Source: Pseudomonadota bacterium
GTDB lineage: Bacteria; Pseudomonadota; Gammaproteobacteria; Steroidobacterales; Steroidobacteraceae
NCBI GenBank assembly: GCA_018241505.1
Contig: JAFEDS010000029.1
Span: forward strand, 1-64,000
DNA length: 64,000 nt
Direction of reading: 5' to 3'
Shown here: positions 43,151-53,300 of the stretch, one piece after another
Position numbering within the stretch: position 1 is the stretch's first letter
Layout: each line of letters starts with the position of its first letter
Translations under genes and position numbers: made by a program
The notes under the pieces: generated by a model
The model's input: the letters and a program-made list of their open reading frames with translations, nothing else
Databases searched by the model: none
Told to the model about the DNA's origin: nothing

Positions 43151-44362
43151 TTATGAGCTAGCGGACTTTTTCAGGGGCAGGAGGAAGATTGACCCGAGCA
43201 CGGCGACCGCGCCGGCGACAGCAAACAGCAACATATAGTCACCGTGGCTGACTGCGAGTATGGCCGGAGCCGCAAGCGGCGCGATGACCTGCGGAAGCGT
43301 GTTGGCAATATTGAGCAGACCAAGGTCTTTGGCCGCGTGCCGCGCACGGTCAGGCAATACGTCGGTGACGAGCGCCAGGTCCACGCCCTCATATACGCCG
43401 TGTCCCATTCCTACCAAGCCAACACCAAACAACAACATCGCGTATGAATTGGAGGCGGCGATGATCCACAACCCGAATCCCTGCAGCGTGGAGCCCGCCA
43501 TGACAAAGGGTTTGCGCCGGCCGGTGCGATCCGACAGCCGGCCTGAAATCAGGCTCCAGATCACCACCATCGCCGCCTGCACGAGCGTCGAGCGGAACAT
43601 GAGACGCGGCACATCGGCCGGGTCCTGGTGCAGGGCATCCAGCAGAAAGAACGGCTGATAGGCCTGCAGGAAACAGGAGCCCGTGGTGAAGAACACGCGG
43701 CTCAGCCAGGCCCAGGCGAAGTCGCGGTGACTGCGCGGCCCAGACTCAAAGGCCGTGGCCGCCGGCGCGGGGTCGGGCTGCGCAGGCGGCTCACGCCCCA
43801 GCGCCAATGCCAGCACCAACACCCCCGCGACACCAATCATCCCCGGGACAACCAACGACAATGTCATGTTGATTGCAAGCTGCTGAACCAGGAACGTGCC
43901 TGCAATCTGCCCAACGGGCATGCAGATGCCCAGGATTCCAACCACCGTGCCCCTTTGTGCCGCCGGGATCCGGTCGGGAACAATCGCCACCATCGCCGCG
44001 AGGACCGCATTGAACGCGAGCTGGGCGGCACACCACCCGAACAGAACAACATCGACCGTGGGAGCGAGCCCGATTACGGCGAGGGCGGCGCACCCGCACA
44101 ACACGCCACCCACCAGCCAGGGTCGCCGCCGGCCGAATCGTGTGCGAGTACTGTCACTCAGGGCTCCGAATACCGGGTTGCTGATGAGGGCAACAATCGC
44201 CCCTGCCATCAGGACCCGCGAGATGGGTTCGGCGGCATTTCCGGGAGCGAGCTGCCGGACCCGCAGTGCGAGCGTGATAATCGCGGGGGTCAGCAGTGCC
44301 AACCACAGGGAGGCATAGGCCAGCGCATAGATCGCAACGAACCGCGCGGGTGCTCTGCGCAA
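43151..44362 (-). CDS. Major facilitator superfamily transporter
   Basis: This 403-aa protein has about 12 predicted hydrophobic segments. The loop motif between helices 2 and 3 (SDSTRTRFGRRRPWLVGG) and its repeat in the second half (SDRTGRRKPFVMAG) mark an MFS carrier of the sugar/cation-symporter-like type. The start is a TTG at 44362, two bases beyond the OCD stop; a stronger start was not seen. It lies upstream of the LacI operators, so it may not belong to the carbohydrate operon itself. The substrate is unknown. Confidence 0.88.
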   Translation of the reverse strand: MRRAPARFVAIYALAYASLWLALLTPAIITLALRVRQLAPGNAAEPISRVLMAGAIVALISNPVFGALSDSTRTRFGRRRPWLVGGVLCGCAALAVIGLAPTVDVVLFGWCAAQLAFNAVLAAMVAIVPDRIPAAQRGTVVGILGICMPVGQIAGTFLVQQLAINMTLSLVVPGMIGVAGVLVLALALGREPPAQPDPAPAATAFESGPRSHRDFAWAWLSRVFFTTGSCFLQAYQPFFLLDALHQDPADVPRLMFRSTLVQAAMVVIWSLISGRLSDRTGRRKPFVMAGSTLQGFGLWIIAASNSYAMLLFGVGLVGMGHGVYEGVDLALVTDVLPDRARHAAKDLGLLNIANTLPQVIAPLAAPAILAVSHGDYMLLFAVAGAVAVLGSIFLLPLKKSASS

Positions 44363-44364
44363 AT

Positions 44365-45297
44365 TTACACTCGCGCGCCCGACTGCAGGCGCCGCCAGAC
44401 GCTCTTGGCGATCTCAAAGTCCTGGATGGCCACACCGGTCAGGTCGGCGACGACAATGTCATCCGGCAAGAACGCGACCGGCGCATCCAGAAGCGTACCC
44501 AGCTCAATCAGCGAGCTTGCTTCGATGAGCCCTGCGCGGACAGCCCATCCCGCTTCGCCGTGATCAACGCATTGCGCAATGGAATCAACGATAGTGCGGC
44601 CGCGCGCCAGAATCCGCGGATCCAACTCCCGCTTGCCCGGGCTGTCGGCCCCTACAGCCACAATGCGTGTTCCCCGCTTGATCATGTCTACGCCTAACAG
44701 CGGCTCTGTGGACGGCGTCGTTGTAACAATGAGGTCGGCTCGTGCGCACAAGTCATCGAGCGACACCGCCTCGCCGCGAACTTCACTTGCAAGAGCGGAT
44801 GCGCGCTTGCCATTGCGCGCCCATATCAACACTGACTCCAGTCCCAGGAGGCGCTTGATCAGCTTCGCCTGCAGCCGTGCCTGCGTTCCCGCTCCGACGA
44901 TCCCGAGCGTACTCGATCCCGGCCGGACAATGGCCCGAGCGGCGATGGCACCGGCCATTGCGGTGCGTTGATCCGTCAGATGTCCCTGGTCATGCAACAG
45001 AGCGAGGATTTCGCCGTTGCGCGCACTGATGACAGCCATGAACCCGTTGCTGGTGGGCAGGTTCAACTCGGGGTTGCGATAGAAGCCGGTTGCCAGCTTG
45101 ACCACAAAGACCTCATCGCCCGCGACCGCGGCCGCCTTCACGTGGCAGTCACCGGGCGGCTCCGTGAATCCCAGGTGCAGCACGGGCGACACTTGTGTCT
45201 GGCCCGCCGAGTAGCGCTTGAACCCCGACTCCACTGCCGCCAGGGCCGCATCCTCGTCCAGGGCGGTCAGGATTTCTTCAACATTGACGACTTTCAT
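44365..45297 (-). CDS. Ornithine cyclodeaminase/mu-crystallin family protein
   Basis: This 310-aa protein has the NAD(P)-binding motif GIVGAGTQARLQ (~123-134) of the OCD family, the catalytic-side Lys and Arg in KLATGFYRNPELNLPTSNG, and a C-terminal VADLTGVAIQDFEIAKSVW. Members interconvert amino acids and imines (ornithine cyclodeaminase, ketimine or opine-type reductases); the exact substrate needs a biochemical test. It is directly upstream of the MFS gene on the same strand (2-bp gap), so the pair may take up and process one amino-acid-like compound. Confidence 0.9.
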   Translation of the reverse strand: MKVVNVEEILTALDEDAALAAVESGFKRYSAGQTQVSPVLHLGFTEPPGDCHVKAAAVAGDEVFVVKLATGFYRNPELNLPTSNGFMAVISARNGEILALLHDQGHLTDQRTAMAGAIAARAIVRPGSSTLGIVGAGTQARLQAKLIKRLLGLESVLIWARNGKRASALASEVRGEAVSLDDLCARADLIVTTTPSTEPLLGVDMIKRGTRIVAVGADSPGKRELDPRILARGRTIVDSIAQCVDHGEAGWAVRAGLIEASSLIELGTLLDAPVAFLPDDIVVADLTGVAIQDFEIAKSVWRRLQSGARV

Positions 45298-45464
45298 GAT
45301 GTCCGCCCAGTGGCCCCAGTCACATCCCCTCGGCCGGTGTCCCGCCGGATCGGCCCGGACGCAATTACCAGAAGCGAGATCCTGTTCATGTCTGCGGCGG
45401 CCTCGTATCGACAGAGCGACATTTTGCCACTAACTTTGTGTGCTGCATTCGTTTTTAGACCCGG

Positions 45465-46859
45465 ATGGCCCCGATGCGAGCGAAAATGCCCTTGTGGATT
45501 GGCAGTGCGGTCAGCGCGCTGGCCACCCTTCCTGCCCTGGCCGCCGCCGACCACGACGTTGCAGTCACGATTTACGCCAATGACACGGCGCTCATCCAGG
45601 ACCACCGCAGCATCAATGTCACTGGCGGCCGCCAGCGCATCGAGTTTCAGAATGTTTCGGCCCAGATCCGTCCCGAAACGGTCGCGCTCGCGGCCGAAGG
45701 CCTGAGCATTGTTGAGCAGAATTTCGATTTCGACCTGCTGACGCCGGCCAAACTGATGGAGAAGGCCGTGGGGCAGGAAGTGACGCTGGTGCGAGTCACT
45801 CCCGGCTCGGGCGCGGAAACCCGCGAGAAGGCGCTGGTTCTGGCCACCAATGGCGGTGTCGTTCTCAAGATCGGCGAACGCATTGAAGTGCTGCGTGACG
45901 ATGGGTTGCCGGTACGGGTGATATTCGACAAGGTGCCCGACAACCTGCGGGCCCGGCCCACACTCTCGGTGACGGTCAACAGTCCACGCGGCGGTGCACG
46001 CCCGGCGACATTGAGCTATCTCACCCCGGGGCTCGGCTGGAAAGCGGACTACGTCGCCCTGTTCAATGAAGCCGATTCCAAGCTCGATGTGCAGGGTTGG
46101 GTCACACTGACCAACTCGAGCGGTACGACCTACGACGACGCCAAGACGCTGCTGGTGGCAGGATCTCCCGGCCAGTCCAGCAAAACCGCGGAGTGGGCGC
46201 CGCGCCGGCCGCGCGCGACCGTTGCGGAGGCCGGCACCGAAAGTGGCAAGCACGAACGCCTCGGCGACTTTTATCTGTATCCGATCGCAGAGCGCACCAC
46301 TATTGCCAACCTCCAGACCAAACAAGTCAGCTTTCTGGATGTGCACGGCGTTCCCGCCGAGCACGGCTATGAGTTCCGCAACGCCTGGCTGGCCACCTCG
46401 GAACAGCCCCTGAGCGCCCAATCCGTGTACCGGTTCACCACCGGCTCGAAGGCCGGCCTGGGCGACCAGCTTCCGGCGGGTACGCTGCGCTTCTATATGC
46501 GCGACACCCGGGGCGAGCCGCAATTCATTGGCGAGAGTCAGATCGATCACACGCCAATGGGATCGCAATTGTCGCTGGCGACGGGCGATGCCTTCGATGT
46601 CAAGGTCCAACCGGCTGTCGTCAAGCGGACTTCCATCGGCGATTTCAACTGGCGCACGGAAATGCGCTACACCCTGACAAACGCCCTGCCCAAGCCGGTC
46701 ACCGTAGCGCTGCTGCAGGCTGGCCTGTGGGGCGATTCGTCGATTGCCGCGGAAAGTCAAAAGAGCAAGCGCCGTGACGCGGACGTTGTGGAGTGGCAAG
46801 TGCAGATTCCTGCCAACGGCAAGACCGTAGTCACAGCGACCATTACAACCCGATTCTAA
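45465..46859 (+). CDS. DUF4139 family exported protein 1
   Basis: This 464-aa protein has a signal peptide (~1-27, ending ALAA). The body matches the DUF4139 layout: an N-terminal beta-rich region with VTGGRQRIEFQNVSAQIRPETVAL and a C-terminal beta-sandwich with ADYVALFNEADSKLDVQGWVTLTNSSG and LPKPVTVALL. Function unknown; the fold is mucoidy-inhibitor-like. It is the first of two tandem paralogues 9 bp apart. No TonB-box-like insertion is seen in this copy. Confidence 0.85.
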   Translation: MAPMRAKMPLWIGSAVSALATLPALAAADHDVAVTIYANDTALIQDHRSINVTGGRQRIEFQNVSAQIRPETVALAAEGLSIVEQNFDFDLLTPAKLMEKAVGQEVTLVRVTPGSGAETREKALVLATNGGVVLKIGERIEVLRDDGLPVRVIFDKVPDNLRARPTLSVTVNSPRGGARPATLSYLTPGLGWKADYVALFNEADSKLDVQGWVTLTNSSGTTYDDAKTLLVAGSPGQSSKTAEWAPRRPRATVAEAGTESGKHERLGDFYLYPIAERTTIANLQTKQVSFLDVHGVPAEHGYEFRNAWLATSEQPLSAQSVYRFTTGSKAGLGDQLPAGTLRFYMRDTRGEPQFIGESQIDHTPMGSQLSLATGDAFDVKVQPAVVKRTSIGDFNWRTEMRYTLTNALPKPVTVALLQAGLWGDSSIAAESQKSKRRDADVVEWQVQIPANGKTVVTATITTRF

Positions 46860-46868
46860 CCGCGCTGC

Positions 46869-48425
46869 GTGCGTCTCCTGCTTCGACCTCTGTTGGTATT
46901 GTTAGGGTCGCTCCCTCTGGGTGCGAGCGCGGGCGATTTGTCAGTTACAGTGTACCGGTCGCCTGACAGGTCTGACGAACAACAATTGGAGCTGGATGAC
47001 CTGGGTGGTTTTGCGCTGGTAACCGAAACCCGCACGGTCACTTTGACGGAAGGTGACAACCGGGTCCGGTTTGAAGGCGTCGCCGACGGCATCGAACCTG
47101 AGAGCGACATCATCACAGGTCTGCCCGGGGTCGTGCTGGAAAAGAATCGCGACGCACGCCTGCTGAGCCCCGCCGCGCTCGTTGCCGCAACGCTTGGCCG
47201 TTCGGTCATGCTGGTTCGCACCCAAGCCAAGACCGGCAAGACCCGGCGCAGCTTCGCGAAAATCCGCTCAGGCCCGGATGGCGGCCTTCTGTTTGAGACC
47301 TCCGAGGGCATCGAGGCACTGCGCTGCTCGGGGCTTCCCGAGACTCTCAGTTTCATCACCAACACAGACCTGTCTTCATCGCCGACGTTGTCGGCGAGAG
47401 TGCGCAGCTCGACGGCCACTACCGCAAAAGTGACTCTGTCCTACCTGGCCCGCGGCTTCGATTGGATGGCGAGCTACGTCGCCACCCTCGCCCCCGATCA
47501 AAAAACCATGACCCTCGGCGCATGGGTCACGCTTGCGAACAGTAATGGCATCAGCTTTCCGTCCGCGCGGACGCAGATCGTCGCCGGGCGCGTCAATCAC
47601 TCGACGGGTGAGGTGCAGCCGTTGGATCTCGGCGCACCCATCGTAGCCGAGTGTTGGCCAACGGGAAACACCAGCACTGGGGTCGGCGAAGATGCCATTG
47701 ACAGAGTCATCGTGACGGCGCAACGTCGCGCGCCTGAGGCGATGATGGTTTCCGACGCAATCCAGGAAGTCGCCGTGGCCAAGCTCGTCAAAGAAGAACA
47801 GCTCGGCGATCTGAAGTTATACCGGGTACCCGACCGCACCACACTCCAGAGCCGGCAAATCAAACAAGTCCGCCTGCTCGACCGCCAGGACGTCCCCGTT
47901 GATCTCGTCTACGGCGCCGACCTGGACGCGAACGTGAAGGTCGATTCCCTGGCCGCGAATAAAACCCTGCGAACCCGCAATGACACCGAACATCATCTCG
48001 GACTGCCTCTGCCTTCGGGCAGTGTTGCGAGCTTCCTGACAACCGCGGATACCCCGTTGCTGCTCGATGAGACACCGCTTCGAGATATCGCCGTAAACGA
48101 AGACATCGAGCTCGGTCTCGGCACCAGCACGGACGTACAGGTCGAGTCCGTCCACGAGAAGACCTCCGCGTACACCCGGCCGGCCTTGCTACGCGGCGTG
48201 GCTCGGTTCAAATCGGGTCTCATCGATGGCGTCAACCGGGTTGAGATACACAACGCGCGCAACTCGGAAATCCACTTCGAGCTGCGGCTGCAGCTCGATG
48301 AGGATGAGCAGTTGATTGCGGCCGACGCGCCGCTCACCGAGCGCAACGGCAGGCCGTTGTTCGCGTTCGTGGTGCCCCCCGGCCGGACGGTAACCATTCG
48401 CTACCAGACGGAAACTCGTCACTGA
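46869..48425 (+). CDS. DUF4139 family exported protein 2 with TonB-box-like insertion
   Basis: This 518-aa paralogue of the preceding gene uses a GTG start. Shared features are FVTETRTVTLTEGDNRVRFEGVADGIEP, DWMASYVATLAPDQKTMTLGAWVTLANSNG and RNDTEHHLGLPLPSG. It is 54 aa longer, mainly owing to a segment at ~265-300 that contains DRVIVTAQRRAPEAM (VIVTAQRR at 280-287), a string otherwise typical of the N-terminus of TonB-dependent receptors. A cleavable signal (ASA-G, ~residue 21) suggests envelope location. Function unknown. The stop overlaps the convergent NmrA gene by 7 bp. Confidence 0.83.
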   Translation: MRLLLRPLLVLLGSLPLGASAGDLSVTVYRSPDRSDEQQLELDDLGGFALVTETRTVTLTEGDNRVRFEGVADGIEPESDIITGLPGVVLEKNRDARLLSPAALVAATLGRSVMLVRTQAKTGKTRRSFAKIRSGPDGGLLFETSEGIEALRCSGLPETLSFITNTDLSSSPTLSARVRSSTATTAKVTLSYLARGFDWMASYVATLAPDQKTMTLGAWVTLANSNGISFPSARTQIVAGRVNHSTGEVQPLDLGAPIVAECWPTGNTSTGVGEDAIDRVIVTAQRRAPEAMMVSDAIQEVAVAKLVKEEQLGDLKLYRVPDRTTLQSRQIKQVRLLDRQDVPVDLVYGADLDANVKVDSLAANKTLRTRNDTEHHLGLPLPSGSVASFLTTADTPLLLDETPLRDIAVNEDIELGLGTSTDVQVESVHEKTSAYTRPALLRGVARFKSGLIDGVNRVEIHNARNSEIHFELRLQLDEDEQLIAADAPLTERNGRPLFAFVVPPGRTVTIRYQTETRH

Positions 48426-49249
48426 CCGCGGCTTGGGTGCCACACACCCGTGTTAGCCGCGTCACGCGCGTAGCTCACGAAATCCCTTGGCTTGCGCCCG
48501 AGCGCCTCCTCCACTCCGTTTGTCAGGTGAGCATTGCGGCCGTCGAGAACCTCGGCGAACAGGTACTGCAGAAACACAACTACTTCGGCGGGCGTGCCCT
48601 GTTGGGTCAACGTGTTCGAGAAATCCGCCATCGACACTGAAGTGAAGCGGACGGGACGTCCGGTCTCGGCGGAAATCGCCTCCACCGCTTGCGCGAACGT
48701 GAGCAGACGGGGGCCGGTCAGCTCATAGAGCTTGCCGATATGACGGTCATCGGTGAGTGCCGCCACGGCCACATCCGCGATGTCGTCAACGTCTACGAAC
48801 GGTTCCGGCATATCGCCAACCGGAAGGGCCACCTCGCCCGCGAGGACGGAATCCAGAAAGAACGCCTCACTGAAGTTCTGCATGAACCAACTGCAGCGCA
48901 GGATCGTCCAGTCGGCACCCGAAGCCCGCAGGATGTCTTCAGCGCGTTGTGCCTCTGCCTCGCCGCGTCCTGAGAGCAAAACGAGGCGCCGCGTCCCTTG
49001 TTTGAGGGCCTGCTCGCAGAAGGCCGCCACGGCCTCAGGGGCGCCCGGGATCGCGATGTCGGGATAGAACGAGATGTAGGCGGATTTCACCCCATCCAAC
49101 GCTCGCCCCCATGTCGACAGGTCGTTCCAATCGAAGCTCGGTTGACCGCTGCGCGAGCCCACACGAACCGGCAGATCCCGCCGGCGAAGTCGGTCGACAA
49201 TGCGACGGCCCGTCTTGCCGGTGCCGCCCAGTACCAGGGTGGTATCCAC
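48419..49249 (-). CDS. NmrA-like NAD(P)-binding oxidoreductase
   Basis: This 276-aa protein is taken from the GTG at 49249, with AGGAGA eight bases upstream; the frame extends further upstream to 49417 but the family starts here with TTLVLGGTGKTGRRIVDRL. GxTGxxG is the dinucleotide-binding glycine motif of atypical short-chain dehydrogenase/NmrA proteins. Later blocks (WTILRCSWFMQNFSEAFF, GDMPEPFVDVDDIADVAV) are typical of the azoreductase/NmrA-like group. It is divergent from the AraC gene (136-bp gap), a common arrangement in which AraC regulates it. Confidence 0.88.
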   Translation of the reverse strand: MDTTLVLGGTGKTGRRIVDRLRRRDLPVRVGSRSGQPSFDWNDLSTWGRALDGVKSAYISFYPDIAIPGAPEAVAAFCEQALKQGTRRLVLLSGRGEAEAQRAEDILRASGADWTILRCSWFMQNFSEAFFLDSVLAGEVALPVGDMPEPFVDVDDIADVAVAALTDDRHIGKLYELTGPRLLTFAQAVEAISAETGRPVRFTSVSMADFSNTLTQQGTPAEVVVFLQYLFAEVLDGRNAHLTNGVEEALGRKPRDFVSYARDAANTGVWHPSRGQ

Positions 49250-49385
49250 GTGAACATCTCCTGCTGAATTGCGTGGAATCCACTGTAGTGACGCGGCAGG
49301 AGAGCAACCATCGCATTGAGTCCATGTTTCCTGCTCGATCGTCCAGACTGATCGCGGACGGGAAAATGCCGTGCATACTAGGGCC

Positions 49386-50324
49386 ATGAGTACTCCCCCC
49401 GGAACCTGGACACCCATCGATCCACTCGCCGAGGCACTGCATTTCCTTCGGATGAACGGGGTGTTCTACACGCGCTCCGAATTTACGGCGCCCTGGGGGC
49501 TCGAGTTACCGCGGTTTGAGCACTGCCTCATGTTCCACTTGATGACCTCGGGACAAGGCTTCTTGGAGTTGAACAGCGGCGCAACCTACTCGCTGCATCC
49601 AGGCGACTTCGCCCTGATCCCCCACGGCACCGGCCATCGGCTGAAGAGCGAGACAGGTGCCATATGTAGCCCGCTCTTTGACCTACCGCGAGAAGCGGTC
49701 AGTCCGCGATACGAGATTCTGCGCCATGGAGGCGGCCTCGCTCCGGCCACCATGATCTGCGGCGCGGTGCGTTTTGATCATCCAGCCGCGCAGAAATTCA
49801 TTCAGCTCCTGCCACCCATCATCCACTTGGAGGCCACCCGCTCGTCCTATGGCGAAGCGATGTCGGACACCTTGCGACTCATGGCAGCAGAAGCACGGAC
49901 CCTGCGTCCAGGCGGTGAGACCATCATTACGAGGCTGGCGGATATTCTGGTGATTCAGGCAATCCGCGCCTGGATGGAGCACGATCCCGTAGCGCAGACC
50001 GGTTGGCTCGGAGCTCTGCGGGATCGGCACATCGGCCGGGCAATCATGTTGATTCAACGCGACCCCGCCAGGGACTGGTCAGTCGCGTCACTGGCGTCCA
50101 CAGTGGGAATGTCACGTTCGGGATTTGCCGCGCGATTCACCGAGATGGTGGGTGAATCTGTCATGCGGTACGTTGTTGAGTGGCGTATGCACTGCGCCCT
50201 CAGCGATCTCAAAGACCAGAATGTGTCAGTGGCGACGGTTGCAGCGCGGTACGGATACCAATCAGAAGCAGCCTTCAGCCGGACTTTCAAACGCGTCATT
50301 GGCATGACACCCGGTTCCGTGTAG
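49386..50324 (+). CDS. AraC family regulator with cupin-type sensor domain
   Basis: This 312-aa protein starts at ATG 49386 (an in-frame GTG at 49371 is also possible). An N-terminal cupin-like sensor domain of ~165 residues (FHLMTSGQGFLELNSGATYSLHPGDFALIPHGTGHRL) precedes two AraC helix-turn-helices (DWSVASLASTVGMSRSGFAARFTEMVGES and VSVATVAARYGYQSEAAFSRTFKRVIGMTPG). It is expected to control the divergent NmrA-like gene. Its last 63 bases overlap the 3' end of the amidohydrolase gene, which converges on it. Confidence 0.92.
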   Translation: MSTPPGTWTPIDPLAEALHFLRMNGVFYTRSEFTAPWGLELPRFEHCLMFHLMTSGQGFLELNSGATYSLHPGDFALIPHGTGHRLKSETGAICSPLFDLPREAVSPRYEILRHGGGLAPATMICGAVRFDHPAAQKFIQLLPPIIHLEATRSSYGEAMSDTLRLMAAEARTLRPGGETIITRLADILVIQAIRAWMEHDPVAQTGWLGALRDRHIGRAIMLIQRDPARDWSVASLASTVGMSRSGFAARFTEMVGESVMRYVVEWRMHCALSDLKDQNVSVATVAARYGYQSEAAFSRTFKRVIGMTPGSV

Positions 50325-53300
50325 CTCAGGCCCGGGCCGCGTGCGCGGCCACACCTCATTGAGGGTCGCCCCCTCATACAAACGCCCATTCTTCATTACC
50401 CAGTGAATAGACTGGGTGTTGCGGATATCCTCGAGCGGATTGGCATCCAGGATGAGCAGATCCGCGAACTTCCCTGGCTCGATGCTGCCGACATCGAGCT
50501 CATGCCCGATGACTTTCGCGCTTCCCATTGTGGCCGCATGCAGCACTTCCATCGGGCTGCCGCCACCCGAGGCCAGCACTTCCATCTCCCAATGGAATCC
50601 CAGCCCCTGCATTTCGCCATGGCTGCCCACGCCGATCAATCCACCCGCGCGCTGAAGATGCAGCGCGTCGGCGGCAAACAGCGCATAAGTGCTCAGCTCG
50701 GGCGCCATCCAATGCCGATCCCGAATCTTTTCGCTGACGACCTCGGGCGGCACGAAACGGCGGAACTTGGCGTCCTGCTCGGGACGCCGCTCAATGATGA
50801 AATCAAACAGCGCAGGTTCCCCGCCATATAGGACCGACAGCGTCGGAACCAGGCTCGTACGGCTCGTGGCGAACAACTGCAACACGTCCGAGCGCAGCGG
50901 CGTCACCGGCAACGAGTGCTCATTCCCAGCAAAACCGTCAATGGCATGCGTCAGGTTGAGATCGAGATCGCTCGCGCCCTCGGTGGTCGGCATCATGCCG
51001 ATCTGCCGGGCGCCCTCTACCATGAATTGACGGCGCTCTCGGTCCCCGACCATGTAAGACTTGATGTTCCGCGTACGATAGTAATCCCGATACCGGGTGA
51101 GCACATTGACCGCGTCCGCCTCGGACACGATCTCGCTGTTGTTGAATACACCCGGCCCCGTCGACCAGGCGCGCGGACCCAACATCAAGCCCGCGTCGAT
51201 CATGTCCTCGTAGGCAAAGACATCGGTCGTAAAGGGCTGCACATCGAGTCCGCTCGTGACCCCATAAGCCAGGTTCGCAATCAGATCCCACATCCGGTCA
51301 TCGTGAATTTGCCGGCGAATCTCAAACCAATGAGCGTGCGCATCAATGAATCCCGGCACAATGAACTTGCCTGTCACGTCGCGGACAGGCGCGCCGGGTG
51401 GGATCGGCACCGCGCCTCGAGGCCCGACCGCCACGACGCGATTGTCGGTCACGACAATGTCCGCGCCCTGAATCACTTCAGTCCCCCGCATCGTGGCGAC
51501 TGTTGCGCCTCGCAACACCAGCGAGCCGCGCGGCACATCGCGCGGAACCTCCACGGTCGCCGCGAAAGACTGCGCATGCTTCTCGGCGGCGCTATCGGCC
51601 TTGGACAATTCAATGCGACGGAATTGTGACCCCAGCGACCATTCGAGGGTCCGTCCGCCGTCCGCCCAATCAAAGAAATCGGCACCCACCCTCGTCAACG
51701 CCACTGCGCCCGCCTGCGTCAGGTCGATTTCGGCCGGTTTGTCGTCTTTACGTGGCGGGACATCCAACAGGTAAAGCTCCGAGGCTGTGCGCGCAACCGC
51801 CCGGTCACCAGCCGGATTCAAGCGTAACTCTTCAACCGGAATGGGCGTTCCAACATACTTTGAGGCGGCCCGGGCACGGACTATCAGGTCCTTGCGCAAG
51901 TCAGTGCCGTCGAGTCGCACCGAGCTGAGCCCGTCCGGGCCGTAGAAGCGCACCCGGCGGCCATCCGCCGACAAATCGAGAAGACGCGCCCCGGAAGTGC
52001 GCGCAATCAATGTCGCCGCCCCGCCCTTCGCCGGCAGACGTATCACGTCGGTCACACGATCCGGAGATATCTCGTTCAGCGCTCGAACACGGTCATAATG
52101 GCTCGCTCGCAACGCGACCAGACTTTTCCCATCGGGCGAAAAGCGCGGCTCTGTGTAGAAGGCGACCGCGTCAGTCAACTTCCGCGGCTTGCCCCCTTGC
52201 GCTGAAATTGTCCAGATCGCACCACCCGAATCGCGCTCCCAGGTTACGTAGACCAGTGTCCTGCCATCGGGTGACCAACTTGGCTGGAATGCCTGACGCT
52301 GGGCTCCGGCAACGGCGTGCGGACGCGCACCGTCCCGCAGATCCTGAACATAGAGTGTGCCCAAAGCCGTAAATGCGATTTTCCGGCCGTCGGGTGACTG
52401 TCGGGGCGTGAGATTGACGCGGACGCGGACGGATCCTGTTTCCTCGCGCTGCTGAACACGAGTGGCCGGCCCAATCCCAAGCTGCAGATGAGCCTTGAAC
52501 GGGATGGGAGTCAGTTTGCCGCTCGCAATCTCAATGTGAACCAACTTGCCGCCCACGCTCGCGAGCAGCTTCCGATCTCCGGGCTCGAACGTGAAGCGCG
52601 GCAACAAACCCGCGTAGTATCCCTGTTCCTGCGCATCATGATCGACCGGCAACTTCAGCAGACGGTCCTCGCCAGTCTCCAGATCCCGCAGTCTCAGGCC
52701 TGTTTGCGCGCCCACCCGGTTAGCGTAAACAAGGCGTCGACCATCGTGTGACAGCGTGGGAAACATGCCGCCGTTTATGACGACAGTGTCAGTGTTCTGT
52801 TGCAGATCGTGACGTGCAACGGACCAGTTCGGCGGCTGCTTCTCCGTCCAGGTATTGCCAATCTTCCGCGAGTAATAGATGTAACGCCCATCCGGAGAAA
52901 CAACGGCACCCAGCGCGTTGATCCGGTCGTCCCACGATTCCCCGTTGGGCTGGCCCTTCACAATGGGAGTGCCCTCACCTCCACCGACAGGAAACTTCCA
53001 CAGCTCGAATGCAAGCACTGCGTGCTTCATTCTCGAAACGTAGACGTCCCGCCCATCGGGCGACCAGGCCGGCGAGGTATACACCGTGAGGTCGCGATCT
53101 TGACTGAGCTGTCGCGGGTTGGATCCATCCGCATCGGCAACCCAAAGATTGGTGACTCCGGAGCGGTCGCTGATGAAGGCGAACGAGCGGCCATCGGGAG
53201 AGAACACCGGATGAGATTCGAACGGCAGGCCCGTCAATACCGGCTTTGCGATACCGCCGTTGACGTCGAGGGAATAGATGTCACCGAGAATGTCGAAAAG

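Noticed and set aside
45294-46799. Antisense frame (501 codons) opposite the first DUF4139 gene
   Set aside because: It covers a coherent coding gene with a signal peptide on the other strand; the antisense translation has no family pattern.
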